From assembly GCA_021186555.1 (NCBI GenBank), contig JAJKFL010000011.1:35720923-35784922 (forward strand): a DNA stretch of 64,000 nt, given 5' to 3'. This DNA comes from Reticulitermes speratus (Eukaryota > Arthropoda > Insecta > Blattodea > Rhinotermitidae). The position numbers and the translations under genes are program-made. Shown here in pieces: positions 23,507 through 36,060 of the stretch. A model generated the notes under the pieces. That model worked only from the letters and a program-made list of their open reading frames with translations. It ran no database searches and was not told the DNA's origin. How positions within the stretch are numbered: position 1 is the stretch's first letter; each line of letters begins with the position of its first letter.

Positions 23507-23753
23507 GTTAGCACAGCTTCGTGAGAGAGGAATTCAGGCTAGAATCCGCCAGCAGTATGAACCGTCAAAAGAACCGGAAGAACAACCATCTACTATAGAT
23601 GTCAGCATGGTGACAGTAGCGCCAATTTTGGTTGTGCTTGCGGCCGGATATGTAATAGGAGTTTTCATAATGCTGATTGAGCGATGGTCTCATGGAAATG
23701 TATTCAAATGCAGGCCACCTAGAACAATCCGATGGCCACACAATAATGAATAA
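23507..23753 (+). pseudogene. IR unit 1 exon I (TM3 and C-tail)
   Basis: Starts after cctccacag. Encodes LAQLRERGIQARIRQQYEP, VTVAPILVVLAAGYVIG and VFIMLIER, and stops at TAA. After VFKC its tail (RPPRTIRWPHNNE) matches the relic TM3 exon of unit 2 (near 32460: cacctggaaatatccga, then acagtaagaaagacagactg) rather than the usual exon I tail, which indicates a fusion of the two. Confidence 0.82.
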
Positions 23754-24360
23754 AGACAGACTGTGCATGATCCAAGGCTCCCACAGTTACATTTAATGCA
23801 ACACCGGCGGCCATTACATGCACACAAAATGTTACGTAGCCCATCCATTGTTTAAAGCAACATTTCACAGCATACATTACATATAATATATACATATACT
23901 TATGTCAATATACTCATGACTTTCCTTTTCTTTTATTTTGTACACCAAAAATATCCTGTAAGCACTTTTCTTCTCCATGATTGCCACATGCCCTGCCAAT
24001 CTAATGTTTTCTTAATTAACGGCGACTGAGTTACGTTACATTAAAACAGAAGCCACCAAATTAATCAGCGGTCAATTTGGAAAATTTCCTGAAGTACTAC
24101 AATAAAGTATTAAAATACAAAGAGTAATCCGATAAAATAATTTTCATTCCTCTGCAGTGTCCTCAAAGTGACAAGAAAATTTTAAACCTAATAAGCAGGT
24201 TCGGCGTGATTATTTATCAAAGAAACAGTGACACGCTCACTCCCATTATCACACTATCAACACGAAATCAAACATATTCTAGTCAGGAGGCAGTACCTAC
24301 AGACTGTGTCACGCCACGTACAGCTTACAACAGACCTGCCACAAGGTCAACTGATATGTT
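23754..24360. other. Intergenic DNA between units 1 and 2
   Basis: From about 24000 it matches the spacer that precedes exon A in other units (gtcaggaggcagtacctaca, gacctgccacaaggtcaact). At about 24360 it jumps to intron 3 sequence, the scar of a deletion. Confidence 0.65.
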
Positions 24361-27315
24361 GATTCAATATAGTCTGTATACAATATACATAAAAAGGACT
24401 ACTTTATCTCTAAACACGCACAACTGAGTGGTTTAAGTGATTAAGATGCACGGTCTTTATTGAACATTGGTACAGCTTATTTTTAGTATTATACTGTTAA
24501 ACTTAAAGTATTGGTCATGAAGCCACATAAGGACATTGGAGTATACGTGTAGCATACATGGAAGGGAAGGGTAAATTCTTTCCCTAAAACTTTAAATTAA
24601 GCAGCCGTTATCAACACAAGAGAGAAAAATAATTTTACAAGAAATTTATTCTGTAATATTGAAATAAATAATTAAGAATTCTATTAAATACAACGCATAT
24701 TAACACCTACAATTTCCTCGCCAAATCAAGAAATTAAACGACAGTAACTGAAAATGAGTCTCATTACACATTCATAAAATTCCACCACTTGAATCTCGAT
24801 ACGTATTAAAAACTATGGTTTTACAGAATGATAAGGTATGTGATACAATAAACACCACTAGACATCTAAAGTTTAATGCAAAGTAATGTGTACTGATGTT
24901 ATTTTCAGGTACGCATCATTTCTTACACAAAAATATTATCAAGAAATATGGGCCACGCTGGCGGACTCAATAAATGTAGCGTAAGTAACTATATTGTATT
25001 CTAATAAATATTTATTTCTGGTAGAGAAATAGGATTATAATTAAAGGGAGAAGGGTGGGTTGTGTAATGAAGGCCAAGTGCCATCACACTTGTTAAACTG
25101 AAGAGAAGTCACACAGCGTGAGGAAAATAAAACTCTCAGGAATTAGTACACTGTGTATTAAAGTTGTGATGATAAAATTCGGTTTATAAAACCAACAAGA
25201 AAAAGTTCTGTACACGTTCAATTTATTTGATTATAAGAACATAAATCGTCAGAAATACCTCTACAGTACACAACGTTTTAGTCCACCGCAATGAAAAATT
25301 TAAAATTGCTTTGACCCTTCCTATAGAAATAATAATCCCAAGAATAATAAAATACACTAAAACAAAGAAAAAATGCAAGAAGAATTGCAAATTTTGAATA
25401 GAATAATTTGTAGACAAATTACAGCAATATTAATTCATCTTAATTGTCGTCAGTACTGTGTTAAACTAGGCGAAATCTTTTGGATCTATGTCTGGTAACG
25501 GGTCGTGGAACGGAATGATGGAGCTGGTAATCAGTGGGGTGGCAGACATTGGTATCGGAGACTTCATAATGACGAAGGAGAGGTCCGAGGTGGTGGCATT
25601 CACAGTAGCACCAGAATTCGGAAGGTAAGAGAAACTGGTTAATTATTCTGTTCACATTAGATATGAACTTACTCTGTTCAGCGTAAGGAGTTGAGGTTCT
25701 CCAAATTTCCTATATTCCTCTCTAAGACTTCTTTGTTAATTTGAGAAAAATAACGGTGTTTGAAATCCTCCAAGATTCCTTTGACCAAAAATGTTCCAAT
25801 AGAAATGAGGTTCTAATTCTTATAATTTCTGTTAGTCCCTACGAAAAATTTCCACCACTATTCCATTGCAGAATTGTAAATGTTAACGTTTTTGGTTTTT
25901 ACAGCTATGAGAAACAAACCTGACGTTCTTCGTGGTACAGTGTGGAATCACAGGTGGTTATTAACATTCTGAGGATCATGCTGTTGAAATGTACAATGAG
26001 CCTGCACAAGGAGGGCGCGCGTTACTACAAAACCTTTTCACCACCGACAGAAGTACAACATATCATAATACAGAAATAACAAATCACTCAACCAGTACAC
26101 TGCGTTCCCTTAAATACATTAAAACAATTGTTTCATCTCATTATGCGCTCAATAACTTCTTTCGAAAACTTGTCATTAAAAGTAAGCATAATAGAAGTTA
26201 GTGAGTGACGTCACACATTTAAATCATAAGAGTAAATTTATCTTACAGCAACAACGTGTTTATACGTCTACCCAGCAGCTCCGACATGGCATGGGATCGC
26301 TACGTAGCGCCTTTCGGCTACGGCTTGTGGCTAGCCGTGACATTTGCTGTCTGTGCCCTCAGTGTCTGTCTGGCACTCACCAACTACGGCTATGTCAGGA
26401 ACCAGGGCCTTACTGTGCCAGTCGTGTTGTTCTACATTCACGCGTGTTTCTGTCAACAAGGTCAGACCGTTAAATATAGTTTGTCGCCTTCCTAGTTTCT
26501 ATACATTGCTTCTGTCTTAGTCCTATAATATAATTTCAATTTTTTCTCCTTTACGCTTAAATCTATTCCTTCAGTTTTCCGTATCTTCCCATCCTTTCCG
26601 TTCTGAAAAGGAATTACTGACAAAATCTGATCTCTCATTAATTTGGTCTCGAAAAGAAATTACTAATGAATATTTCACAGTACTTGTGTCCCTTTAATAT
26701 TCTCCCTCATGCCCAAACTTGTACATCGTGAAACAAATTCTCACGTACTTTAAATGTAATAACACGCATTACGCACACAAAAAAGTCAAAGTAATTTTTG
26801 TAAAAACTTTCTGCTTACGCAAACCCAAAGTACATTTTCCGTTTTATGTTATGTTAAATTATCCCCATTCGGTTACAAAATATTGAATGCTTTTCGAGAG
26901 CATGACAAATAAATCTGTATCTTAAACAAACAAATATGTGAATAATATTGCTAAAATACAACACGATGTAGATATATCTGTTTTCATATGTTAGTCACAA
27001 TCATAGAGTACACGCACATACAGTTACATATTAAGAGAAGCTATATAATAATTAAGCAAAATTCCTAACAGAAGGTAAAACCAGTGCTGTGTTTCTAATT
27101 CGTTATGAAAAAAATGCATACTTGCAGTCACTCAGTTCGTTACCTCATTGGTATTGTGGCGATACAGGGTTTATCAGCGCAGAGAACCTTTAATCGTCTG
27201 TAACACGCAAAGGCCCAATCGAATTTAGACAATGTTAAAATCCAGAACTAACTAACTAATTAACTAACTAACTCCATGGAGCAGAGTCCTAGTTGAAAAG
27301 CTAGCAGGTCGTCAA

Positions 27316-27696
27316 CTAGTCAAGAAATTCCCCGCATTTTATCGAACCCGAAAGTTCATTACAGCATTCACAACACCTGTCCCTATCCTGGGCCATATCA
27401 ATCCAGTCCACTCTCTCCCGTCCCACTTCTTGAAGATCCATTTTAATATTATTATTATCCCATCTACGTCTGAGTCTTCCAAGTTGTCTCCTTTCCTCAG
27501 ATCTTCCCATCAAAATTCTATATGTACCTCTCCCCTCCCCAATACGTGCTACGTGCCCCGCCAAACACATTCCTCTTGATTTGATCACCCGAATAATATT
27601 TGGTGATGATTCCAGATCATTAAGTTCCTCGTTATGTAGTCTTCTCCAGTCCACTGTTACGTCGTCCCTCTTAGGTCCAAATCTCCTCCTCAGCAC
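27316..27696 (-). pseudogene. LINE reverse transcriptase, C-terminal fragment
   Basis: The frame contains LRRRFGPKRDDVTVDWRRLH, NEELNDLESSPNIIRVIKSR, GHVARIGEGRGTYRILMGR, RRRWDNNNIKMDLQEVGRE and DWIDMAQDRDRC. This is the typical tail of a non-LTR family that is abundant in insect genomes. Relatives of this tail recur in several introns of the array. The upstream part of the same ORF continues at 28710-28960 beyond the nested insertion. Confidence 0.85.
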
Positions 27697-27769
27697 CCTA
27701 TTCTCGAAAACCCTCAGCCTGTGTTCCTCCCTCAGTGTGAGAGTTCAAGTCTCACACCCATAAAAAAAA

Positions 27770-28710
27770 CAGCTTACTTTACTTTATCGTGTCCGGACCA
27801 TTAAATTAAAGATTTTTGCCCAGTATTGGGCTACGTCAAATCCTTTTTTATTTGCAAACCATAAATCCTCGTGGGTGCATTTCTGGGGGCAGTCCTTGCA
27901 TGACAGGAGATGCTCCATATCTTGTACCTCTCCACAGCCACAATATAGGTCGCCAGCGTCTGTTTTGCCCCATTTCACCATATTTGTTTTTACTGGTGCC
28001 ACCCCTGTTCTAATGCGGTTAAGAGATTTCCAAGTATCAAATCAAGGAGTTGGCCACTAGGTAAAATCTGGGTAAGGGGGAAGTCTTCAGGTGGTTCAAC
28101 TTGCACTGTTCCGAGGAAGCTATTCCGCGATTTTAATCTTCTCTGTCGTGTTCTGGCTCCATACAATGCATGTCGCTCATCGACAGTTTGTTTGATCTTC
28201 TCTATGTGTTCCGCTGCCTTCCGACGAGATGTAGGAGCTGCGAAGCCTGCCGCTCTATAGAGGTTTGGCAATGGCGTTGGTTTCATACATCCTGTACTAT
28301 CCTACATGTCTCGTTGAGCGCCGTATCGACTTGCTTGGTATGGGCAGATCTATTCCGCACTGGACATGCGTATTCTGTAGTTGAAAAGCAAAGTGCTTGT
28401 GCAGTTAATCGGAGAACGTTAGGATTTGCTCCCCATCTACTTCCCGTAAGCTTTCTAAGAAGATTGTTTCTCGTTGTTACCTTCTGTCTTGTTTTCATGC
28501 AATGGTGCCTATAGATTAAAGACCGGTCGAGGGTAATTCCAAGATATTTAGGCCGTCTGTGTGCTCCAAGGTGCTTCCGGTCCATGAGACATGTAGTTTT
28601 CGCTTAGCTTCTTTTGTACGGAGATGGAAATAGCATACTTGTGTTTTGGAAGGGTTGGGTCTTAGGGAGTTCTCGTCGTAGTAGGCAGATATAGCTTTAA
28701 GAGCGCTTTT
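27770..28710 (-). pseudogene. Second LINE (Jockey-like RT 3' part) nested in the first
   Basis: Minus-strand frames: LRPNPSKTQVCYFHLRTKEA, KYLGITLDRSLIYRHHCMKT, LLRKLTGSRWGANPNVLR, then CGCGEVQDMEHLLSCKDC, a C-terminal Cys/His-like motif of Jockey-type elements. It splits the host LINE between IIL-SVVL and the TLREEHR-like segment. Both edges carry an aaacag-like sequence, a probable target duplication. Confidence 0.75.
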
Positions 28711-28960
28711 AAATTTTAAAACAACAGATAAAATTATAGTTCTGTATATCTTAATCTTTGTATGTTTGGATAGTAAACTGGAAGAAAGAAGATCCCCCAC
28801 CGAATTATAAGAAGCATTCGCCGAATTCAATCTGCTCTTAATTTCTTCCTGAATGGAATTTCGATTTGATAGGGTTGTTCCCAAATATTTGAACTATTCC
28901 AACCTTTCAAAGGATTTATTATCTAACTTTATGTTGTGATTTTGTCCTGCATTCAGCTTC
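28710..28960 (-). pseudogene. Upstream half of the split LINE reverse transcriptase
   Basis: Minus-strand segments MVMSRKLNAGQNHNIKL, LGTTLSNRNSIQEEIKSRL and SLLSKHTKIKIYRTIIL precede the nested element and connect logically to the fragment at 27316-27696. Confidence 0.75.
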
Positions 28961-31298
28961 CGAGACATGACCATGTACTTAGTTTTCTCAGAACAGTGTC
29001 TATAAAACTGTTAAACAAACTGAACTCCTCATGTGTCGCAGGTCAGCCGGATGAAGTCAGCAACACATCTGGCCGAATCGTAATCTTCACATCACGTGTG
29101 ACGTCACTGGTGTTAATGGCTGCATTTTCGGCGTTTCTGATCTCCAGCCTGGCTGTGCAGCCACGAGATCTGCCGTTCACTGACCTTCAGGGACTTCTGC
29201 ATGACGGTTCCTACAAGCTGGGTGTCGTGGAGAATAGCTTAATCTTCCATCTGTTTGCTGTATGATGAACAAATTAGTTGTGACCAGATTACTTGTTAGC
29301 AGCTGGTTTTGGGGTGAGGGTGCAAAATCTTAAGAGAATAATAGTGCAATAATAAGCGGAATTGATTCGGCTGTTACGTCACAGCTGACTTAAATGTTGA
29401 ATGTGTCCTTATCATAATAAACATTTCTGAAAGATATAATCACATATTTGGCTGTTCCGAGATAATTCTATCAGCGGCCACGCCATACCAACTGCAGCCA
29501 CATACAGTGATAGGGAGCTCAGCTAAAAAGCAATCTGATCACAACAGTATCTATATGTAATAGCAATCCACAGTGTTCATGAATGTAATTTATATGCTCT
29601 TTATAGGCAAATTCTCCTCTTCACTTTCCACACATTCAAAAATGTTGACATCTGTTTCACATAATACATATCAGGAATCAGCATACTTTACTAAAATCTA
29701 GAAGGCACATCAAAATTCTGGGCGCCGGAAGATTAACATGGAACATGTTCCAAACTGAAGACCCACAAATATTAGGTGCCACTGTACAAAATATAGCCGC
29801 CAGTGATTTGTGCACCCCTTCTGGATGTATTTTTAATTCTGAAAATAAACAGCGATTATTAGCCTAACAATGACCATAGCCTCGACAAAGTTAGTCTTCA
29901 TCCCAGCCTAGTTGGTAAACACACTGAAGAGTTTCCCTTTAGCCAAACGGCAGTTTATATAAGTCAAGAATATCATGCAGTTAACGACAAAAAAGTCTTT
30001 CTTTTTTCAGAGGGCCACTGAAAAAATTGAGAGCGCTGTGTATAAAAAACTGATAGCACCCTTCAAGAACGACATGCCTGTCTCGGATCTGGACGCTTTC
30101 AGAAGGGTCTGTGCCGACCACAAATATGCTTATATCGGCCCTAAATACATGGTCAATTATTTTTCATCGACAATCTCCTGCCAGTTGGTGCAACTTCCTG
30201 GAACTTACTACCTGTTCACGATTGCCTTTATAATCTCCAAGAACAACCCCTTCAAGGGGCTCATTAACTGGAGGTAAGATAAGGAAATAAAATTTTAAAA
30301 ATATCTAAAGGGTAGTTTATTACGAATTTTTACAAAATATCCAAGACAAAAAACACGTTCGTCTCTCCTGAGGTCTGTATATTTCAACTCGAGAACGGTA
30401 GGCAGGTTTGTACCACTTTTGAAATGTGTCTTTGTGAAAATGCATATTATTGTGAATTCATATTTAACAAACTTGTGTATTCCACATTATCGGTGTGTCG
30501 GACCCGGGAATCTCTGTGTGTACGGGAGACTAGTGCACCAAAATAAGTGCGGCAAACAGAAAAAAAATTAACAAACACGAAATCAATGTGGAGCATAATG
30601 TTCACTGAATTAATTTAGATATAGATGTAACAAAATTTAAATTGTTATGAAATAGGCATAAATAAAATTTCGGGCCCACAATATCATTACCAATAATGTC
30701 TTGAAATTTTTTCACATGAAAATAATTAATGCATCATCAGTTTCTAACCAACCAATATTGTTTGTCACTTCCCGCCTTTAGCCAAAGCGCTTCTGGGTAA
30801 TCCTCTTATCGGCTGCGGTTTATACGATAAGCGATCAGAAATGTGACATAACATGTTAGGCATATAAAATAATGTCGCTGTTTTAAAAAGTAAAGAATAT
30901 TGCGAGGATACAAAAAGGCGGAAAATTTTAAAGTTTTTGCTAATGTATTCCTTGGCAACGTAAAGTAGGTGTGTGATCAGCTTCAAGTTCCGGCCGTTTA
31001 TTCCCAATATTCATGTACAGAACTTTTTAAGCCTTTAATACAGCTTCATTTCCTCCACAGGTTAGCACAGCTTCGTGAGAGAGGAATTCAGGCTAGAATC
31101 CTTCAGCAGTATGAACCCTCAAAAGAACCGGAAGAACAACCATCTACTGTAGATGTCAGCATGGTGACAGTGGCGCCACTTTTGGTTATGCTTGCGGCCG
31201 GATATGTAACAGGAATTTTCATACTTCTGATTGAACGATGTGTCCATGGAGACGTATTCAAATACTGGCCACGAGAAAACACTCTAATGCGGACCTAA

Positions 31299-32198
31299 AA
31301 TGAATATTAATGGTTCTTGGTAAATTAACAACTGCCTCAATTACTCTTGTTCCATCCATCCATACCTCCACACATCCATCCATACATCTATCTATCAATC
31401 CATACATCCATTCACCATCATCCAAGTATCTACCAATTTCCCTATGTACCTAATTGTCTTGGGTAACTAACTACATATATCACAGTCAGTCTTCAAAACC
31501 CAGCATTCCCTTAGCTATTGAGGGCATCCACCATATATTTCGGAACCCCATAGTTAATTGTGGTGCTCAACAGAGCACGACACGTGTCCCTGTCCTGAGA
31601 CGGATGATCCTAGTCCACATAAAACCACGATATTTTTTAAGACCAATTTAATAATAAATTTACACCTATGTGTAAGTTTCGGGTTTCTGTATCAAAACCT
31701 CTGGATATATTTCAGTCCACTCCAACACGTGCCACATGCACAGCCCATCTCATCCACCTGTTTGCAGTACAGTACAATTCATGAAGCTCCTCATTACGCA
31801 ATTTTCTAATATCACTTTCTCCCTTTCAGACACAAACCTATGCCTCAACTACAGAATGTCAACTGCATGAATTACTTATTAAAACTCACGTTTGAATACT
31901 TAAGTTACTTAACGCTTTGTGCCTGCAAAATAAATTCTATGTGAAAGTTGATGGAGGAGGAGTAAGAAACAGAAATTATTGACTTAATACTGAGGAGGAG
32001 ACACGTGGTAATTATTTTATGCTGTGCAGTTTCAATGTCAGGTGTTTTAAGCTCAAGATATTTCCAAATGGCTCTGATGTGAAGCATATTTTGATGCACA
32101 GGAATTGGAAACTAGATGGGGAATTAAATTGTAGCGCCATTTTGAAATCAAAAGGTGCTAAAAAGATCAGTTGACAGTCCCTTCTGCCGTAACCGCAC

Positions 32199-32229
<31 letters not shown>

Positions 32230-32356
32230 AAAAGCAACTTCCCTGACACTAAAACAGGAACAGACAGAGCTGGTGATATATCATGGATAAAAAGAGGCCG
32301 TGGGAAATATTAAATCTTTATAGACGCTTTTATTATTCAGGTATTCTGGGATGTTA
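31299..32356. other. Unit 2 3' flank: decayed LINE tail
   Basis: Contains a taactaactacatatatcac motif and aaaacccagcattcccttag, gtggtgctcaacagagc, cctctggatatatttcag, catctcatccacctgtttgc, which are shared with 39520-39990 and 57150-57560. The order matches a minus-strand relative of the LINE tail. A (CA)n run lies at 32199-32227. No gene. Confidence 0.55.
32199..32227. repeat. (CA)n microsatellite
   Basis: Fourteen CA units. The paralogous position near 40270 holds only a few, and the one near 57865 is interrupted. Confidence 0.95.
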
Positions 32357-32482
32357 GGTGATGTAACCGGGTTACTGGCTGTGCTTGCGGCAGGAAGTAT
32401 AAAAGGAATTTTCATAATTGTTTTTGAAAGAATCGTCCGAAGTAATATTTTTAAATTCTGGTCACCTGGAAATATCCGATAG
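32357..32482 (+). pseudogene. Relic of an extra IR TM3 exon after unit 2
   Basis: Reads GDVTGLLAVLAAGSIKG, IFIIVFERIVRSN and IFKFWSPGNIR, then TAG. This is recognisably a second, diverged exon I about 1 kb past the real one. More decayed versions follow unit 3 (about 40409) and unit 4 (about 57987). Confidence 0.75.
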
Positions 32483-33859
32483 GCACACAGTAAGAAAGAC
32501 AGACTGTACATAATGTAGAAATTTGAGATTTCCACTTCATACAACTTAAATCTGACTCTCTTTCATGTAGAATATTTCGAATGGTCAACTCTGGTCTACA
32601 CTTCACACATGCAAGACTTTCCTTCTCTCATGTAGAACATTTCGAACGTTCAAATCTAGTCTACACCTCACACATGCAAGACGTTCCTTCTTTCAGAGTT
32701 TCCAACAAAAAATTCCTGTATTTATTTCTTTTACTAACTATGCGCGCCATATGCCCTGCGAATCTTATTTTTTTAAATTAAAGGCAAATGAGTGACGTTA
32801 CATTAGAATGAACGTCACAAAATTTAATAAGACTAACAATTTTAAATATTTGGTGAAGTACGAGAATGTATTAAGATACAAACAATGGTCCGACAAAACG
32901 ATCCTCATTCCTCTGCTGTGGCCTCAAATTGACACGAACCTTTTAAACAGAATAAGCAAGTTTGCCACGACTACTTATCAAAAAAGAGTTACACGTTCTT
33001 TCCCATTTAATTTTAATTTCAGTAGCAGCACAGTCACTGCCGTGACGTTTTACAGGCGATAAAACACGGTAGAAAATAATCACGCTGTCAACACGAAATG
33101 GAGCATCTTCTAGAGGGGAGACAGTACCTTCAGACTACGTTATGACAGGCGCAAATTTCAACAGACCTGCCACAAGTTCAACTAAAGTGTTGAATTTGGA
33201 GCCAGACATTTTCTGAATATCTGCATTGCTAATTACTGCTCCATAAGTTCAAGATAAATTTTCCGCCAAATTTTTAATTAATCACAAAGAAACACCAAGT
33301 TTCTTGATCTTGTAAGAGAAGAACCGTTTCCAATTGGATCATAAAACTTCGATCGTCTGATGTTGCAAATGCAGACATATATTATTATTGTGTTACTATT
33401 GTCTAGTGGCGCTGTGCGTGCCGGTTTAGAGAAAGTGTTAAAACTAGCAGAATTTATAGCTGATATTTATCAGCAGTTGCCACACCGTTGCATTTTCATC
33501 ATAAACTCTGAGGCACAACAGCAAGGTGAGAATGGCTTTTGTGTTAATTGCATAAATTTTCTGGTGTTAGTGAACAGAACTTTACTCACAGTAACTTGGG
33601 AGAGGAAGTGCTTATGAGTTTCTACACCTGACATGAAAGTTTTTACTGGATGGAAGTATTTATGTCTCGGATATGTGAAGTGTAACGATTTCGCTCGGAA
33701 TAATCTAGTTTCATGTAGGTTACCTCGCAATTCCTAGATGATTGAGTATTCTTAAGAGTTTATTTAAACGATTCGGAAATTTGTTACATTTTACAGCATC
33801 GGTTTTGATTTCATGAATATGTAAGCAACATTTACAGGTGAGATCGTAGTATTCGGGTC

Positions 33860-33965
33860 AAACTTGTCCCAGTGCCACTTTGTTTACCACAAATTCCTCA
33901 TGGCTTGGACCGGGATTAAACTCGGCCCTCCTTGGCGTGTGGTCGGCGATTAACCTCCTGAGAGA
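33860..33965 (-). mobile_element. SINE family 3 relic in unit 3 intron 1
   Basis: Minus-strand relative of 19245-19542 (aatcgccgaccacacgcc, tttaatcccggtccaagcc, tttgtggtaaacaaagtgg). The same relic lies at about 41690-41770 and 59420-59510, so it was already present in the ancestral intron 1. Confidence 0.75.
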
Positions 33966-34729
33966 TAGGTGGGGAAGTTATGCCTTATAGCGACAGATAT
34001 ATAACGGCCAGCTTCTCCGATGGGCATTTATGTATGTGCGTTTGGTGGTAAAAAGGAGATATTTTCTTCGCTTTTGTGTCCAGAGAACTACCTGTTTTGT
34101 GTCCAGACAACTACCTGTTGCACTTAGCGTCCTATTGAATGTGAAGAGGCTCTACTGCCACGAGGTAAAGCGACCGTAGCGTTCTGCTAACTGCTCCTTC
34201 CATCTAGTGGACAGTATGAAAGAAGGACTGTACAAACAGCTCAAGTACCCTATGCATAAACCCTTGGCATAGTGCTCAATTAACAACTGGACTACTGCAG
34301 TTGTGTGAATGTCATATGACAATTTGGAACATTAATATCTAAACTTCTGAAAGTAGTACAATGTACTTTATGTGTTTCTGTAATGAATTATACATTTTCA
34401 AATAGTTATTTATACTTTTCAGTAAATGTGTTTGAATGTATATTGCAATACACATATTTATACGCCGTACACCACATTACTAAAACTGTGAAGACTAATA
34501 CTTTCTCTTGCAATGTAATTAACTAAAATATGTTACAGTTCTGTATTTAAAAAACTTCAGGTTTATTATTGCGTTTTTTTATTTTTCCAAAAACAAACCC
34601 TATTTTACATGTGTATATTAGGGTTATGTATTATTGCGTTTACAATTTTATCTAGTTCATATTTATTTAGGGCAGATTTTGTGAATATGGAAGGCTTAAA
34701 TTTATTATTCTAACAATATTATTTTTTTA

Positions 34730-36060
34730 GATCTGTTGGGAACAATTATGTGTTGGGTAATGCAAGAATTTGGACAGGATTAGAAAAATTAGAAATTAGG
34801 GACACAAATGCTTTAATAAAGGTACATGTAAGATAGTAGTTATGGAAGGAATCCAGGAGGGATGGTAATATATATTAAAAATATTACTGATCAACATGTT
34901 GTGTAAATTGTAACAGAGATGTAGGAAATAGTATGGATTGGAATAAAACAGGTATTAAGGTCTAGGTCCGTTTTTATATTAGCCACCAGAGAATTCGAAA
35001 AGTTTAAAAATCAATGTTATTAGGGATTTAAGTGAAGAGATAAATATGATGAGGGTCAAATATTCTAACACCAGGATTTTAATAATGGGTGAATTTAAGT
35101 GTAGGATATTACAGAAACTAGCAGAGATGTCCCTCCTTTTCAATGTTCGGGATAGTGGAGAAACAAGCAGAGAGGTCCCGCCTTTTCAATGTTTAGGGCA
35201 ATGCAGAAACAAGCAGAGATGTCCCGCCTTTTCAATGTTCGGGGCAATGCAGAAACAAGCAGAGATGTCCCGCCTTTTCAATGTTTGGGGAAACTAGAAT
35301 TCTGAAGCCTTTAATTTTGCGAAAAGATAAGTAGTAAGACGAAAGTTGTAATTCAGAAGATAAGAAATTTATGAATTTGTGTGAAAGCAGTAATTTCGAA
35401 TTTGTAAATGGAAAATTGAGACCTGATAAAAGATGTAATTTTACTTTTATTAATAAATTATTTAGTTGTGCGATATTATATGCATTACCTTCTGAAGGTA
35501 TAATAAATATGATATTAGACATTACGAATGAGGTAGAGAAAATTAGTAAGTATATGCCGCTGTTATTGGGGTTAGAAAATATAATAGAATATACAAATAA
35601 TAATATAAATATTACGTGTAAAACACGATTACAGAAATAAATAAGATAGTAATGGAACAATTGATATAAACATGTTTTTACTGAGAGATGTAATGACTAT
35701 GTAGGAAGCATATATATATCTTTGGTATACAAGTTGCTATTACTGAAAGCAGAGTAGAAGAAACAGTAGATATATTACGTGGCATGATTAGGAGAACACA
35801 GAGAAAAGTGGAAAGCAGCACTACAAAGTTTCAAGAATGTGTTCACTGGTATGATGAACAATGTAAAAATGGAACAGAGATGTTTGAACGGCACTGAAAG
35901 AATATAAAATTAAAAAGGAAGGGGAGAGTAGGATCAGCTTTTTAGCTGAAGAAGGAATTTGAATAACTATTAGCAGAATGGAAAAGGGATATAAATTTCA
36001 TAACCATACAAAAAACAGACGAAATTAAATTTCTGTGAATTTTAACCTTTATAATTTTAG
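34730..36060 (+). pseudogene. Decayed LINE endonuclease region in unit 3 intron 1
   Basis: Paralogue of 8330-9540: LCESSNFEFVNGKLRPDKR, CNFTFINKLF, LPSEGIINMILD and ISKYMPLLLG (35371-35640). A 40-43 base sequence around agcagagatgtcccgcc is repeated four times at 35110-35285 but only twice in unit 1. Confidence 0.6.

Larger units (their letters stand above)
9670..23753 (+). pseudogene. Ionotropic receptor unit 1, rearranged pseudogene
   Basis: Remains of a divergent IR (ligand-gated cation channel of chemosensory neurons). Exons on +: B 9670-9839, D 14776-14855, E 15318-15488, G about 20599-20811, H 21577-21838, I 23507-23753. Exon C is present but inverted (10216-10518, minus). Exon A is beyond the duplication edge and F was not found. 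Further damage: G has lost its proper acceptor phase and its gtatga donor; H carries a 1-base deletion near 21812 compared with unit 2, shifting the frame before the last residues; I ends with a foreign C-tail. In E the usual ligand-binding arginine position is isoleucine (TTEISEVVAFT). Intron 3 holds the large minisatellite and Penelope-like DNA. It cannot make a normal receptor. Confidence 0.85.
27249..28994 (-). mobile_element. LINE inserted in the unit 2 F-G intron
   Basis: The sequence cagaac flanks it (27243-27248 and 28989-28994). In unit 4 the same intron reads ...aaaatgcagaacagtatcc without the element, an empty site. The left edge is the 3' tail of (gtta)n type, so it is minus-strand. 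It carries the C-terminal part of a reverse transcriptase and is interrupted by a second LINE at about 27770-28710. Confidence 0.85.
24909..31298 (+). pseudogene. Ionotropic receptor unit 2, 5'-truncated pseudogene
   Basis: Exons D 24909-24980, E 25454-25624, F 26249-26460, G 29042-29259, H 30011-30273, I 31061-31298 (TAA). Exons A-C are deleted. D has one extra base compared with unit 4, and E has an in-frame TAG near 25467. From F onwards all exons are open and in phase: TM1 and pore (YGLWLAVTFAVCALSV, FYIHACFCQQG), TM2 (LMAAFSAFLISSLAVQ), S2 (KLIAPFKNDMPVSDLDAF), TM3 (PLLVMLAAGYVTGIFILLIE). The S1 arginine is kept (MTKERSEVVAFT). A non-functional gene is most likely; recent decay would explain the clean 3' half. 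Confidence 0.85.

Noticed and set aside
24909..25624. Unit 2 exons D and E rescued by an alternative acceptor after aaactag
   Set aside because: Using that AG would skip the stop and restore overall phase, but D would then be read in a frame unrelated to all paralogues and the acceptor lacks a pyrimidine tract.
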